A stretch of 64,000 bases of DNA from Bog-473 sp963788125. Its GTDB lineage: Bacteria > Actinomycetota > Acidimicrobiia > Acidimicrobiales > RAAP-2. The stretch spans positions 2,294,001 through 2,358,000 of the forward strand of contig CAWBFN010000002.1 of assembly GCA_963788125.1 (NCBI GenBank), written 5' to 3'. The notes under the pieces were generated by a model. The model had not been told where the DNA came from. It did not search any database and saw only the letters and a program-made list of their open reading frames with translations. Both the position numbers and the translations under genes were made by a program. This document shows positions 17,028 through 26,429 of the stretch, piece by piece; position 1 is the stretch's first letter; each line of letters starts with the position of its first letter.

Positions 17028-18282
17028 GGCTCTCCGCCCCTTCGACGGAGAGCCGGGCATCGGCCTCGACGAGCGCGGCCGCCAGGACCTCGGCCCCGGC
17101 CACCAGCTGGGCGTCGTCGGTGTGCTCGCGCGCCGAGTGGCTGACCCCCTCGGCACTGGGCACGAAGATCATCCCGACCGGCACCACGGCGGCCAGGACC
17201 TGCGCGTCGTGCCCGGCCCCACTGTCGATCTCCTCGGCGAGCCGGCCGACCGAGCGCGCCGCCGCGGCGACGCACGAGGCCAGCACGGGGTCCATGGTGA
17301 CGGCCAGGACGTGGGGGACGCGCCGGTGGGTGTAGGTACACCCGGTGTCGACGGCGATGGCGTCGATGCGGCGCAGCAGCTCCTCGAGGGCGGAGGCCAC
17401 CTTGGCGTCGTTGGGGTCGCGCATCTCGATGCTCAGGGTGGCGCGGTTGGGGATCACGTTGGAGGAGCCCGGACCGATTTCCATGACCCCGACGGTGGCC
17501 ACCCGCACCCACCCCTCGTCGGCCAGGCGCTTGACGCCGAGCACCACCTTCGCCGCGGCCACGGCGGCGTCGTGGCGGTTCTCCATCGGCGTGGTGCCGG
17601 CGTGGTTGGCCACGCCGCGCAGCTCCACCTCCACGCCGTCCCGGCCGGTGATGGTGCGGACCACGCCGATGTCGGACCCCGAGCCGGTCAGGATCGGCCC
17701 CTGCTCAATGTGCAGCTCGAGGAAGCCGGACACCCGGGCGAGGTCCAGGCTGGGCGGCCCGATCCCCTCCGCCCGCCCCCCGGTCGACGCCAGGCGGGCG
17801 GCCAGCGAGACCCCTTCCAGATCAGTGGTCTCCAGCCACTCGGGCCGGCACAGTCCGGCCAGCGCGTGGCTCCCGGTCATGCCCGGCGTGCCCCGCGCCC
17901 CTTCCTCGTTGCTGAACCCCGTCACCACCAAGGTGTGCTCGAGCGCGATGGTGCCGCGCCGCAGCGCGTCGGCCACCTCAATGGCCGCCAGCACCCCGTA
18001 GGCGCCGTCGAGGTGCCCGGCCTCGGGCACCGTGTCGAGATGGCTGCCGGACATCAGCATGCGATCGCTGCGCCCGGCCCGTAGGCCGATCACGTTGGTG
18101 GCGGCGTCCTCGTGCACGGTGAGGCCGGCGTCGCGCATCCAGCCGGCGACCATGGCGCGACCCACTCGGTCCTCGGCCGAGTAGGCCAGGCGGGTCACCC
18201 CGCGGCCCGGGGTCGACGTCACCGCCGCCAGTTGCGCCAGGCGTTCGATCATGCGGTCGCCGTCGATGACGCTCGTATGCAC
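17014..18282 (-). CDS. allantoate amidohydrolase / N-carbamoyl-L-amino-acid hydrolase (M20 family)
   Basis: A 422-residue di-metal M20-type amidohydrolase. Metal-binding segments are GSHLDTVPEAGHLDGAYG, SNEEGARGTPGMTGSHAL and FLELHIEQGP; GVANHAGTTPM lies in the dimerisation domain and DSGAGHDAQ, SHSAREHT near the C-terminus. With PuuE directly downstream, the best assignment is allantoate to ureidoglycine plus ammonia and CO2; N-carbamoyl amino acid hydrolases share the fold. The start is GTG 18282. A 19-bp-period direct repeat lies just upstream. Confidence 0.88.
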   Translation of the reverse strand: MHTSVIDGDRMIERLAQLAAVTSTPGRGVTRLAYSAEDRVGRAMVAGWMRDAGLTVHEDAATNVIGLRAGRSDRMLMSGSHLDTVPEAGHLDGAYGVLAAIEVADALRRGTIALEHTLVVTGFSNEEGARGTPGMTGSHALAGLCRPEWLETTDLEGVSLAARLASTGGRAEGIGPPSLDLARVSGFLELHIEQGPILTGSGSDIGVVRTITGRDGVEVELRGVANHAGTTPMENRHDAAVAAAKVVLGVKRLADEGWVRVATVGVMEIGPGSSNVIPNRATLSIEMRDPNDAKVASALEELLRRIDAIAVDTGCTYTHRRVPHVLAVTMDPVLASCVAAAARSVGRLAEEIDSGAGHDAQVLAAVVPVGMIFVPSAEGVSHSAREHTDDAQLVAGAEVLAAALVEADARLSVEGAESRASA

Positions 18283-18318
18283 GGCGCGATGTTACGTCGC
18301 CCCGGTGATGGCCCCGAT

Positions 18319-18355
18319 GGGGCGGTCAGGCGGAACGGGGGCGGTCAGGCGGAAC
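18319..18355. repeat. direct repeat, 18-bp unit x2
   Basis: GGGGCGGTCAGGCGGAAC occurs at 18319 and 18338 in the 106-bp gap between the allantoate amidohydrolase start and the spherulin-like gene stop. It may belong to the promoter region of the allantoin operon. Confidence 0.7.
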
Positions 18356-18388
18356 GTCGGGTCGCGCCACCTGCCGAGATGGATGCGG

Positions 18389-19140
18389 TCAGCTCGCGGC
18401 CAGGCCGACGATGGGGGAGTTGAGGTGGGTACCGGCCTCTGAGCCGTGGAAACCGGCGTCGCCGAAGGAGAAGACCCCACCGTCCGAGGCGGTGAACCAG
18501 TAGCCCTTTCCGTCAGCCGTGGGGGTCATACCGACGATGGGGCTGTTCAGTCGCATCCCCCCGGTCGAGCCGTAGAACCCGGCGTCACCGAAGGTGAAGA
18601 TCCCCCCGTCCGAAGCCACCAACCAGTAGCCCAAGCCGTCGGACGTCGAGGCCATGCCCACGATGGCCTTGTTGAGATGAATCGCTCCGGTCGAGCCGTA
18701 GAAGGCGGCGTCACCGAAGGTGAAGATGCCGCCGTCTGAAGCGACGAGCCAGTAGCCCTTGCCGTCGGCGGTGGAGGCCATGCCCACGATGGGCTGGTTG
18801 AGATGGATGGCCCCCGTCGAGCCGTAGAACTGGGCGTCACCGAAGGAGAAGATGCCGCCGTCGGAGGCCACCATCCAGTAGCCCTTGCCGTCGGGGGTGG
18901 CCGCGATGCCGACGATCGGCTTGTTCAAGTGGATGGCCCCCGTCGAGCCGTAGAACTGGGCGTCACCGAAGGAGAAGACCCCACCGTCGGAGGCCACCTC
19001 CCAATAGCCCCTGCCGTCGGGGGTGGCTGCCAGGCCGACGATGGGCTTGTTCAGTCGCATCCCCCCCGTCGACCCGTAGAACCCGGCGTCACCGAAGGTG
19101 AAGACCCCGCCGTCAGATGCCACCTCCCAATACGCGGAAG
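18389..19140 (-). repeat. six tandem 126-bp coding repeats
   Basis: Each unit encodes about 42 residues with consensus ASDGG(I/V)F(S/T)FGDA.FYGS, then LN.PIVG, T.DG.GYW. Five copies are complete and the last is truncated. Such repeats occur in surface proteins of actinobacteria and probably form a beta-rich stalk or ligand-binding domain. They are coding repeats with no spacers. Confidence 0.9.
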
Positions 19141-20020
19141 GAGGCACCGATGTGGTCGTGCACTCTGCGGTAATCATGCTTACTTCATCGGACCAGTAAC
19201 TGGGCAGCTGTTCATAGAGCGTCGGCTCGGCCGTCATCTCGGTGACGTACAGATAGCCGTCGTTCCATGCCGCAGACTGAGCGATCGCCGCTGAGAGTTC
19301 GTTGGCCGGCACACCGGTCAGCAAGACGCCGAATCTGCTGGACGGATACTGGGACATCCAGGCCGGAGGAGGCGTGGCCACGAAATCGCTGTAAGGGCCC
19401 TCAAAGACGAGCGCTGTGTCGCCCAGACTCATATACACCTCGGGCGGGTATGTGCCAAAGTTCAGCATCACGAGTGACCCGCTAGCGCTCGCGTGGACGT
19501 CGGTGCTGAGGGCCTGGTAGTAGCCCAGTTCATCGACGTTGGTGGAGGCATTGTCGAAGAAGACGTTTGTAATGCCGTACCACTGTGCGTAGTCGTCGAT
19601 CTCGTTCTCAGCCACCGCGAGAGAAAGGGAACCGTCCAGTGTGTCGACGTACCCGTAGAGGACCAGGCCAGCGGCTCTGGCCTGGCTGACCACGGCGGCA
19701 TAGTTGGGATCACTCGTTGAGCCTGGGCCGCTCTGCGGATTGACGATGACCGCGGAGCCCGCTGGCGTCGTGCTGAGCAATTGCTGCCAGTTGGGTCCGG
19801 GATAGAAGTAGGCAGGCGCAAGCACGCGGCCGCAGACCGTCGCGCTCGTGAGGACATGCCCGTTGGAAGCGTCGGTGCCAGCACGGACCGACTGCGGGAC
19901 CGCACGTGCCCAGTGGCCCGTCGCAGTGCCCACGACCAGGCAGACCGCCGGCACCATCACCTTCCATGCCCACCGATGCGATGGGAGCGCCCATTCCCGC
20001 CTCCGCTTTCGCCGCGTCAT
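18389..20020 (-). CDS. spherulin-4/GH135-like secreted protein with C-terminal 42-residue repeats
   Basis: A 543-residue exported protein. A basic N-terminus (TRRKRRREW) and hydrophobic VMVPAVCLVVGTATG suggest a signal anchor. Residues about 60-290 match spherulin 4: VIVNPQSGPGS, RAAGLVLYGYVDT, NEIDDYAQWYGITNVFFDN. The fungal homologue Sph3 (GH135) cleaves galactosaminogalactan. Here the usual FFDE reads FFDN, so one acidic residue is changed; EGPYSDF may keep the later acid. The C-terminal third is six 42-residue repeats. ATG 20020 is preferred; GTG 20092 would add a duplicated NTGD segment. Confidence 0.78.
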   Translation of the reverse strand: MTRRKRRREWALPSHRWAWKVMVPAVCLVVGTATGHWARAVPQSVRAGTDASNGHVLTSATVCGRVLAPAYFYPGPNWQQLLSTTPAGSAVIVNPQSGPGSTSDPNYAAVVSQARAAGLVLYGYVDTLDGSLSLAVAENEIDDYAQWYGITNVFFDNASTNVDELGYYQALSTDVHASASGSLVMLNFGTYPPEVYMSLGDTALVFEGPYSDFVATPPPAWMSQYPSSRFGVLLTGVPANELSAAIAQSAAWNDGYLYVTEMTAEPTLYEQLPSYWSDEVSMITAECTTTSVPPSAYWEVASDGGVFTFGDAGFYGSTGGMRLNKPIVGLAATPDGRGYWEVASDGGVFSFGDAQFYGSTGAIHLNKPIVGIAATPDGKGYWMVASDGGIFSFGDAQFYGSTGAIHLNQPIVGMASTADGKGYWLVASDGGIFTFGDAAFYGSTGAIHLNKAIVGMASTSDGLGYWLVASDGGIFTFGDAGFYGSTGGMRLNSPIVGMTPTADGKGYWFTASDGGVFSFGDAGFHGSEAGTHLNSPIVGLAAS

Positions 20021-20370
20021 GGCTTTGTTAACGCGATCGTCACCTGTGTCGCTGAAGAGGTCACCTGTGTTGCTGAACACTCGGAATTCCACACCACTCC
20101 GATCGCTTCACTAGCTCCAAAAGTGACATAATTCCCTGATAAATGACGTAAATCCTTGCTCACTAAGCCTTGCCAGAGGACATCGGTCGCCTGGCGTCGT
20201 CGGGCCTTGACAGGTCTCATGCCTTCGTAGAGGATTGGTCTGAGACGGACGGACAGCGTTGAGATGCGCTCGGCAAATTGGGTCGGCAAATTGGTCGCCT
20301 TAGCTGTTCGCGGAGCGAGTGGCGAAACCGGGTCCATTAGCCAACATGGAGACTGGCGTTGCGCTCGGCG
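20021..20370. other. intergenic region between divergent exopolysaccharide-locus genes
   Basis: A gap of about 350 bp between the minus-strand spherulin-like gene and the plus-strand membrane-protein gene, noticeably less GC-rich than most of the window. It contains a 21-bp imperfect direct repeat (TCACCTGTGT.GCTGAA) at 20040 and 20061 and must hold both divergent promoters. No further gene was recognised. Confidence 0.5.
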
Positions 20371-21873
20371 GTGGACAACAAAACTGAACATAACGACACA
20401 TACCTCGTTCCCCGGAGACCAGAAGCAGGTTCCCGGGACCCATCACGTCTGCTCGCCGCCACAGTCTACCTGGGTGGGCTTTACCTTCTTCTCTTTCTCG
20501 TCTACCTCTACCACCCCCATTCGAGAGCGGCCCGCTGCGTAACGTTCGGCGCTGTCCTACTCTTCGCGGTGCGGGGCGCATTCGCAATCGGAAATCCACA
20601 GCGTCATTACCGACCGTGGGCCTTTTGGAAGGTGGCGCGTCACGTCCGAGCGCCAGGGTGGCGCAGCGGATCGAGAACCCTGCTCTCGCTCGCAGCACAA
20701 CTCACCCCGATTATTGCTCTCGCTCTTGTTTTTCCGATTGTCGGCACCCACTTGGCCGCAGTTAAATTCGGTCACACATCACTCAGTTCTGTTTTGCTGG
20801 CTGCCGCACTCTCTGTTCCCTGGTTGGCACAGATTGGCTGTGCGCCGCTCTATCGCGCCATAGGAGAAGATATCTACAACAACGGGCCCGACGCGCTCCT
20901 TCGTAGCTTTCTCTCTCGATGGCCCGCCGTATTTCTATCGTCGATTCCCGCCGTCGCCGTCCTTGACATCTCATTCACGATCGTTTTTCGTTGGTCGAGG
21001 GGTGCATCGCTCGCCTACCTTCTCTTTGGGGTGGTCAGCTTGGCGTTGACCCAGTGGTTCGTCGTGCCGGTGATGGAGCACCGCTACTGGCTCTGGGCAG
21101 TGACGTGGGTCACGTACGCCCTGGCGCTACTTCTTGCACCTCGCCTGTACGTCCTGCCACCCTGTGCCGCTCTCGTCGTGCTCGTGACTGCCGTGGTGCG
21201 ACGAGGTGCGAGTGGCCACCTCGCATGGACGCAAGGAGTGGGGCGTCGTCTCTTCGAGGGCGCCGTACTAGGGAATCTAATTTGGGTAAATCCTCTGATT
21301 GCTTTCTTTGCCCTCGGCGGGCAGTTCCATGCCGCGCAGATTTTCCTATCACTGCTTCCGGCGGTATTGCTGTACAACTTTTACTTTGTCGTCAACGCTC
21401 CAAAAGTTAGCGAGTACTTCGAGAAGCTTCAACACACTCTCCAAGATGACCCCGTTCGCAGTCTCTTTGAAGCGCGCCGTGCCCTGTTTGCGCAAGCCGG
21501 AAGGAAGATTGCTTCAATAGGTACGGCGATGTCCGCAGTTGCCGTGTTGAGCCTGATGATCGAAATGACATTAGGGCCTAGTGAATATCGGTTCTACGGA
21601 GCGATGACGCTGTGCTCCATTGGATTTTGTCTCGAGGCCATCTTCGTCTCCGACCTGGTTGTGTTTCGCCGCAATCGCTTTGCTTTGACGCACAGTACGA
21701 TCCATTTCCTGGCATTCGCCGGCGTGGTCGCCCTCTGGGGGCCGAGCGCCCGACTCTACGAGTGGACGACCGCAGTGGAGTTTCTGATTCTGGCGGTACT
21801 GGTCACCATGTACGTCCGAGAGATCGCTGAGCCTGAGTACGCACTGTTCTGGGGAAGAGCGACCGCGTGGTAG
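20371..21873 (+). CDS. multipass membrane protein, possibly PelG-like
   Basis: About 500 residues with roughly twelve hydrophobic segments (for example LAATVYLGGLYLLLFLVYLY, LLSLAAQLTPIIALALVFPI, AVTWVTYALALLLA) and short loops. I recognise no decisive family motif. Size, helix number and position immediately before a PelF-like glycosyltransferase fit PelG, the exopolysaccharide transporter-like component of Pel systems. GTG 20371 or TTG 20359 may be the start. GC content is visibly lower than in the purine island. Confidence 0.6.
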   Translation: MDNKTEHNDTYLVPRRPEAGSRDPSRLLAATVYLGGLYLLLFLVYLYHPHSRAARCVTFGAVLLFAVRGAFAIGNPQRHYRPWAFWKVARHVRAPGWRSGSRTLLSLAAQLTPIIALALVFPIVGTHLAAVKFGHTSLSSVLLAAALSVPWLAQIGCAPLYRAIGEDIYNNGPDALLRSFLSRWPAVFLSSIPAVAVLDISFTIVFRWSRGASLAYLLFGVVSLALTQWFVVPVMEHRYWLWAVTWVTYALALLLAPRLYVLPPCAALVVLVTAVVRRGASGHLAWTQGVGRRLFEGAVLGNLIWVNPLIAFFALGGQFHAAQIFLSLLPAVLLYNFYFVVNAPKVSEYFEKLQHTLQDDPVRSLFEARRALFAQAGRKIASIGTAMSAVAVLSLMIEMTLGPSEYRFYGAMTLCSIGFCLEAIFVSDLVVFRRNRFALTHSTIHFLAFAGVVALWGPSARLYEWTTAVEFLILAVLVTMYVREIAEPEYALFWGRATAW

Positions 21874-21955
21874 CTGGTGACGTGGCAATCGTAAATCGTA
21901 ATTCGTCACCATCGAAAGGAGAGATGGCCTGAACATGGCCTATGGAAGGACGCGT

Positions 21956-23650
21956 ATGGATCAGCAGCTCGAGTTCAGGTGTTATCCGCCTCGGGCGCGC
22001 TCACACTCGCCGGCGCGCTGTTCGCCGGTGGACGTTGCGCTCGTCGCTGAGTCCACGTACCCCTATCTTCGGGGTGGAGTCTCGGCCGTGATGCACGACA
22101 TTCTCTGCGCCAATCCTGGAGCGCGGTTTGGGATAATTCACATCACGTGGGACCGTTATGCGCCGTCCACGCCGCTGTATGAAGTCCCTGAAAACGTAGC
22201 GTGGATCGACCACGCGTTCCTCAGCATGAAGGAACACCAGAAGGATTTTCTTGACCTCAAGGTCCGCGACCTGCACATGAGGAGTCGCGAGCGCACCGAG
22301 CTGTCGACGGATCTGCTCGAAGCGCTCAGAGCTATTTGCGCCAATGACTGTGGACCCATCTGGCAACTCTACGATCGCTACATGAACCCGCGGACCCGAG
22401 TGGTCCCGCTGTGGCCAATTCTCGGCAGCCGGGAATTCATGCGCCTCGTTGAAGTAGAATCGTCCTCGCACAACATGTCGCTCGCTGCGCTGTTCTGGCT
22501 CATTCGCGAGTTCTTCGCCCTTGGTTGCGCCCTCGCAGGGCACGACTACCCGAACGCGAGTGTTTACCACGCCCATACCTCAGGCTACGCGGCCGTGGCG
22601 GCGGCCATAGCAGCGAGGCAGAACGACGGCCGATTCTTGCTCACCGAGCACAACCTCTACGTCCGTGACACCATCAACGAAATGCTCGACAGGAGCATGG
22701 CGTTGCCGGTAACGCGTGGGGATTGGTCGAGTGCGGATGTCTCAGAGAGTCACCGGGCGTGGATGGCGTGGCTGATAGAGATGGGAACCGTTGGCTATCA
22801 CGCGGCACATGAGTTGACCTATCTCTACCCAAAGGCGCTCGAGGAAGCCGCGGTTCTCGGCGCTCCGGTCGCACGCGCCCGTGTGATACCCAATGGCTCA
22901 AGCCTCGGTCAGTTCTCCGAGCCTCGTCGCAAGCAGGTGGAGCGAGACAGTCTGCGCGCCTCGAGCGGACATCACTGGACATTGGCATATGTGGCCCGGG
23001 TGGTGCGAATCAAAGGTCTCCTCGACCTACTCGACGCACTCTCCGTCGTTGTCGAACGCGGCCACTCGCGCTTTGAACTTCGGGTCATGGGTCATGCCGA
23101 CGAGACACCGGAATACCTTGAACGGTGCAAGAGTCGCTCCGTCGAACTCGGCCTCGAATCCCAGGTGATGTTCATGGGCAGTCAGAACCTGAAGGAAGCC
23201 TTCGGAGAGGTCGATCTCGTCGTTCTGCCGAGTCACAACGAGGGACAGCCACTGGTGATTCTGGAGGCAATGACAGCCGGAGTCCCGGTGGTGGGGACCG
23301 GCGTGGGCGGAATGGAGCAGTTGCTGTGCGATCCCCTGGAGCGTGATGGGGTGGTCGTCGGACCGTGCGGGATTGTGATCGAACCGCATGCTATTTCCGA
23401 TATGGCTGACGCCATCCTCAGGATGATCTGCGACCAAGGACTCTACAGTTCTTTTCGAGAGAACGGTCCAAAGCGGATAGAACACGCGTTTCAGCTATCG
23501 GATGCGATGTCTTCCTATACCGTTCTCTACGCGGGCATGATGTCACCGGAGGCCGAGTCTGTCGCCGCCATAGACGAGCCTGTCGCCGCGGAGGCCGAGC
23601 CGGTCGCCGCCTTAGATCCGCCCAGAAGTGATCTCATTGAAGTCAGGTAG
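21956..23650 (+). CDS. PelF-like GT4 glycosyltransferase
   Basis: A 564-residue cytosolic glycosyltransferase. The N-terminus VALVAESTYPYLRGGVSAVMHD and the following FGIIHITWDRY match PelF; the UDP-sugar site is LPSHNEGQPLVILEAM, with the two Glu residues of the EX7E motif. PelF polymerises the cationic Pel exopolysaccharide from UDP-GalNAc/GlcNAc-type donors. ATG 21956 is chosen for GGAAGGA five bases upstream; ATG 21935 is possible. The tail has degenerate EPVAA repeats, again at a gene end. Confidence 0.85.
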   Translation: MDQQLEFRCYPPRARSHSPARCSPVDVALVAESTYPYLRGGVSAVMHDILCANPGARFGIIHITWDRYAPSTPLYEVPENVAWIDHAFLSMKEHQKDFLDLKVRDLHMRSRERTELSTDLLEALRAICANDCGPIWQLYDRYMNPRTRVVPLWPILGSREFMRLVEVESSSHNMSLAALFWLIREFFALGCALAGHDYPNASVYHAHTSGYAAVAAAIAARQNDGRFLLTEHNLYVRDTINEMLDRSMALPVTRGDWSSADVSESHRAWMAWLIEMGTVGYHAAHELTYLYPKALEEAAVLGAPVARARVIPNGSSLGQFSEPRRKQVERDSLRASSGHHWTLAYVARVVRIKGLLDLLDALSVVVERGHSRFELRVMGHADETPEYLERCKSRSVELGLESQVMFMGSQNLKEAFGEVDLVVLPSHNEGQPLVILEAMTAGVPVVGTGVGGMEQLLCDPLERDGVVVGPCGIVIEPHAISDMADAILRMICDQGLYSSFRENGPKRIEHAFQLSDAMSSYTVLYAGMMSPEAESVAAIDEPVAAEAEPVAALDPPRSDLIEVR

Positions 23651-23660
23651 CAAACCCCCA

Positions 23661-25396
23661 GTGGGGAGCGAGCAATTGACGCGGGGCGCAGCACTCGCCC
23701 TTCTCGAATTTCGGACGGCGGCGCTGGAGCGGCGCCTCACCGATCAGAGAAGCCGGTTTGCGGCGTGGATTCGCTACAGCGGTCGTTCAGTCGAATACGA
23801 GGAAATAGCCATCGCCGCAGCCCATTACCGGGTCGCCCTCCTACAGCCGTGGGAGCTCGATGCCCGCGCCCAGCTTAAGGAGCGACGGCCTGACATGGTG
23901 GTCCTGTGTTACAAGTGCCTCTCGTCGACGCGGTCTTCGGAACTCGGCCGTGACATTGTGAGCTCAGGCGTTTCCTTCGCCGAAGCCGAGAGACGTGGCG
24001 AGGACTGGTTTGCCCACCGTTCCGACGGCCGGACGCGGTGGAGTGGAGGGGCTTCAGCGAGCATTGGCAGATGGCCGTGTGGGACGATACGTACCGCCGG
24101 AGGTGGCGGGACAACGTTGTGTCCGAAGTGGTTGCCAACGGCTGGGACGGCGTCTTTGCCGATAACGATATCTATGGCGACTACTACGGGATTCTTCCTC
24201 TCGAGGACGCAAGGGATATGGGCGAAATCCGAGATGCACTCGAGTGCATGGTTGAGGAGGTGGGGAACTCGCTCAATGACGCAGGCAAACTGCTCGTCCC
24301 GAACATCGCTGAGTCCCGCCGTGAGCGTGGCCGCTGGGCACGACATGCGCGATTTGGAGGGGGATTCGAAGAGGAGTGGCTGGGGTGGTCCGAGAGGGAT
24401 CACTTTGACGCCGCGACGTGCCTACAACAGGCGGGTGTCCTTTATGGTCCGGGAATAAGCATTGTACGAGTGAACTCCGATGGCGATGGTCGTCACACCA
24501 ACTTCTTGTTCGGGTTGGCGGCCTTCTGGGTACTCGGCAGAGGTAGAGGGTGGGCCTACACCGCAACACCACCGAACGAGTATTCGGGCGTTCCCTACCT
24601 ACCTCAGCAGTCCTGGGACTTGGGCGCTCCCATCGGGCCCACCATCGTTCGTGGGAACGGTCGGGCGCAGCGCTTCACCAACGGGTGGGCGGCTGTAAAT
24701 TTGGGCACCGCCGAAAACGTAGGGTTCGAAGTACCACATGGGCTGGTCGACGAGAACGGCCAAGCGGCGCCCGCCGCCGTCACACTCCTCCCGAAGGAGG
24801 GGATGATCTTCATCGCGTCGCTGCCGCCCGAGGTGCCTCACCTCCAAGCTCCGATTTTCAGTCTCGATACGGCAGGTGAAGACCTCGACGCACGTTTCTT
24901 GGAGAGTTCCGGCACCGTCGAGCTCGGTGGTGGAGTACTGCGTATCAAGGGTACGACCGACTATCAGGGTGCGGTGACTAGTCGCAGAGGTCTCGACCTG
25001 ATGGGAATGACCGCGCGGGTGCAGACAGGGGTTCTTCCGAAGAGCCCCAGCGGCGAAGCGCTCCTGATACTCGATATGGAGGGTGACGATCTGTTCGCCA
25101 TTGGGAAGAGTGGAGAACGACTGATCTTGCGCCTTCGCATCAACGGGAGCAATTTTGACGAGGCGGTACCCTTCGACGAGGAATTGCATCGCTGGTGGGG
25201 AATCGATTCCTCCGAATCGACCGTCCATTGGCTGACCGCCCAGGATGGTCTCGAGTGGCGCATCGAACGCGAACTGCTCACCGAGCCTCGCGCCCAGGCG
25301 GAGGGGAAGGTGTCTCTCGTCGCCGGCCACTACACACCTGACGACCCCGATGAAGACGCCGAATTTCATGCACTGGAAATCGTCGAAAGCCGATAG
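23661..25396 (+). pseudogene. GHL15-like putative glycoside hydrolase, frameshifted
   Basis: The first frame runs HYRVALLQPWELDARAQLKE, MVVLCYKCLSSTRSSE, GEDWFAHRSDGRTR. The second frame, from about 24038, continues WRGFSEHWQMAVWDDTYRRR, NGWDGVFADNDIYGDYYG and AGKLLVPNIAES, then a C-terminal beta-rich part to 25396. Together this resembles hypothetical glycosyl hydrolase family 15 (GHL15) TIM barrels. One missing base near 24036 breaks the frame. GTG 23661 is a reasonable start; GTG 23628 would overlap the glycosyltransferase. It probably trims the polysaccharide made by the neighbouring genes. Confidence 0.65.
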
Positions 25397-25502
25397 GCAC
25401 AACTCCTTAGGTCCAACATGGCGGATCGACCCACACCATCCCCAGCCGCCTGACGGACTGTTCTTTGCGCGACGCGGTACAGATCCGCTAGGCATTGGTG
25501 AC

Positions 25503-25829
25503 ATGCCGACGGTCTCCACCCATGTGCTCGACGTCGCGGCGGGGCGGCCGGCGCACGGGGTCGAGGTCACGTTGTCGCCGGTTCCGGCGGGCAGCGACGA
25601 CGACGCCACCATGGCGCGCACCGACGCCGAGGGCCGGATCGCCGACGGGCTGGGTGGCACGGTGGCGGCGGGACTGTGGAGGCTCACCTTCGCGCTCGGC
25701 TCCTACTTCGGGGAGGGCGCCGGCTGCCTGGCCACCTTGGACGTCACCTTGGTGCTCGACGAGGACCGTCACTACCACGTGCCGGTGCTGGCCACCCCCA
25801 ACTCGGCGACCACCTACCTCGGCGCGTGA
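25503..25829 (+). CDS. uraH: 5-hydroxyisourate hydrolase (transthyretin-like)
   Basis: A 108-residue HIU hydrolase, which opens 5-hydroxyisourate to OHCU after urate oxidation. The N-terminal STHVLDVAAGRPAHGVEV carries the first catalytic His; GLWRLTFALGSYF follows and HYHVPVLATP supplies the C-terminal His. The usual final YRGS reads YLGA, a substitution at a tetrapeptide that normally lines the active site. ATG 25503 is the start. The next gene begins within ten bases. Confidence 0.9.
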   Translation: MPTVSTHVLDVAAGRPAHGVEVTLSPVPAGSDDDATMARTDAEGRIADGLGGTVAAGLWRLTFALGSYFGEGAGCLATLDVTLVLDEDRHYHVPVLATPNSATTYLGA

Positions 25830-25838
25830 ACCGCCGAG

Positions 25839-26429
25839 GTGCCGCTCCCCGCGCCACAGGCCCTCGCACAGCTCAGCACCGATGAGCTCGAGGCCGCCCT
25901 CGCACCGCTGTTCGAGAACAGCGGGCCATCGCCCGCCATCTGGCCGGGGTGCGCTTCTCGTCGTGGGACGAGGTGATGGACGCGGCGGCGGAGGCCATCG
26001 CCGGCATGTCGCGCCCCGAGCAGGTGGCGCTGCTCTCGGGCCACGCCCGGCTGGGCGAGGACCCGGGCCGGCTCAAGGCCATGAGCGAGGTCTCCTTCGA
26101 CGAGCAGCACGGCCGGACGGCGACTCGGCCCGCAGGCTCCCCGCCGCGACGACGACGGCGTCCGTGGCGCGCTCTTGGCCCTCGGGCAACAGTACGAGGA
26201 GCGCTTCGGTTTCCCCTTCGTCGAGTTCGTGGCCGGCCGGCCGCTGGCCGACATCGTCCCCGTCCTGCGGCGTCGCCTGGCCAACACATCCGAGGCCGAG
26301 CTCGACACCGCCTTGCGCGCCGTGCTCGACATCGCGGCCGACCGCGCCGCGAAGCAGGGGGCTGCCCTGACGGGCCGACCGCGTCCAACCGCTGCAAGGG
26401 GGGCCGAACCCGTGAAAGGGGATGGATGA
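25839..26429 (+). pseudogene. uraD: OHCU decarboxylase, two frameshifts
   Basis: Three consecutive frames together spell OHCU decarboxylase, which converts OHCU to S-allantoin. Frame 1 from GTG 25839 has LSTDELEAALAPLFENS. Frame 2 has RFSSWDEVMDAAAEAIAGM, VALLSGHARLGED and MSEVSFDEQHG. Frame 3 has LGQQYEERFGFPFVEFVAGR and RRLANTSEAELDTALRAV. Single-base changes fall near 25922 and near 26128. The order uraH-uraD-urate oxidase and the overlap of its TGA with the next ATG show it belongs to this operon. Confidence 0.82.

Noticed and set aside
18389..19140. CRISPR or non-coding satellite
   Set aside because: The 126-bp units are in-frame coding repeats with conserved protein consensus.
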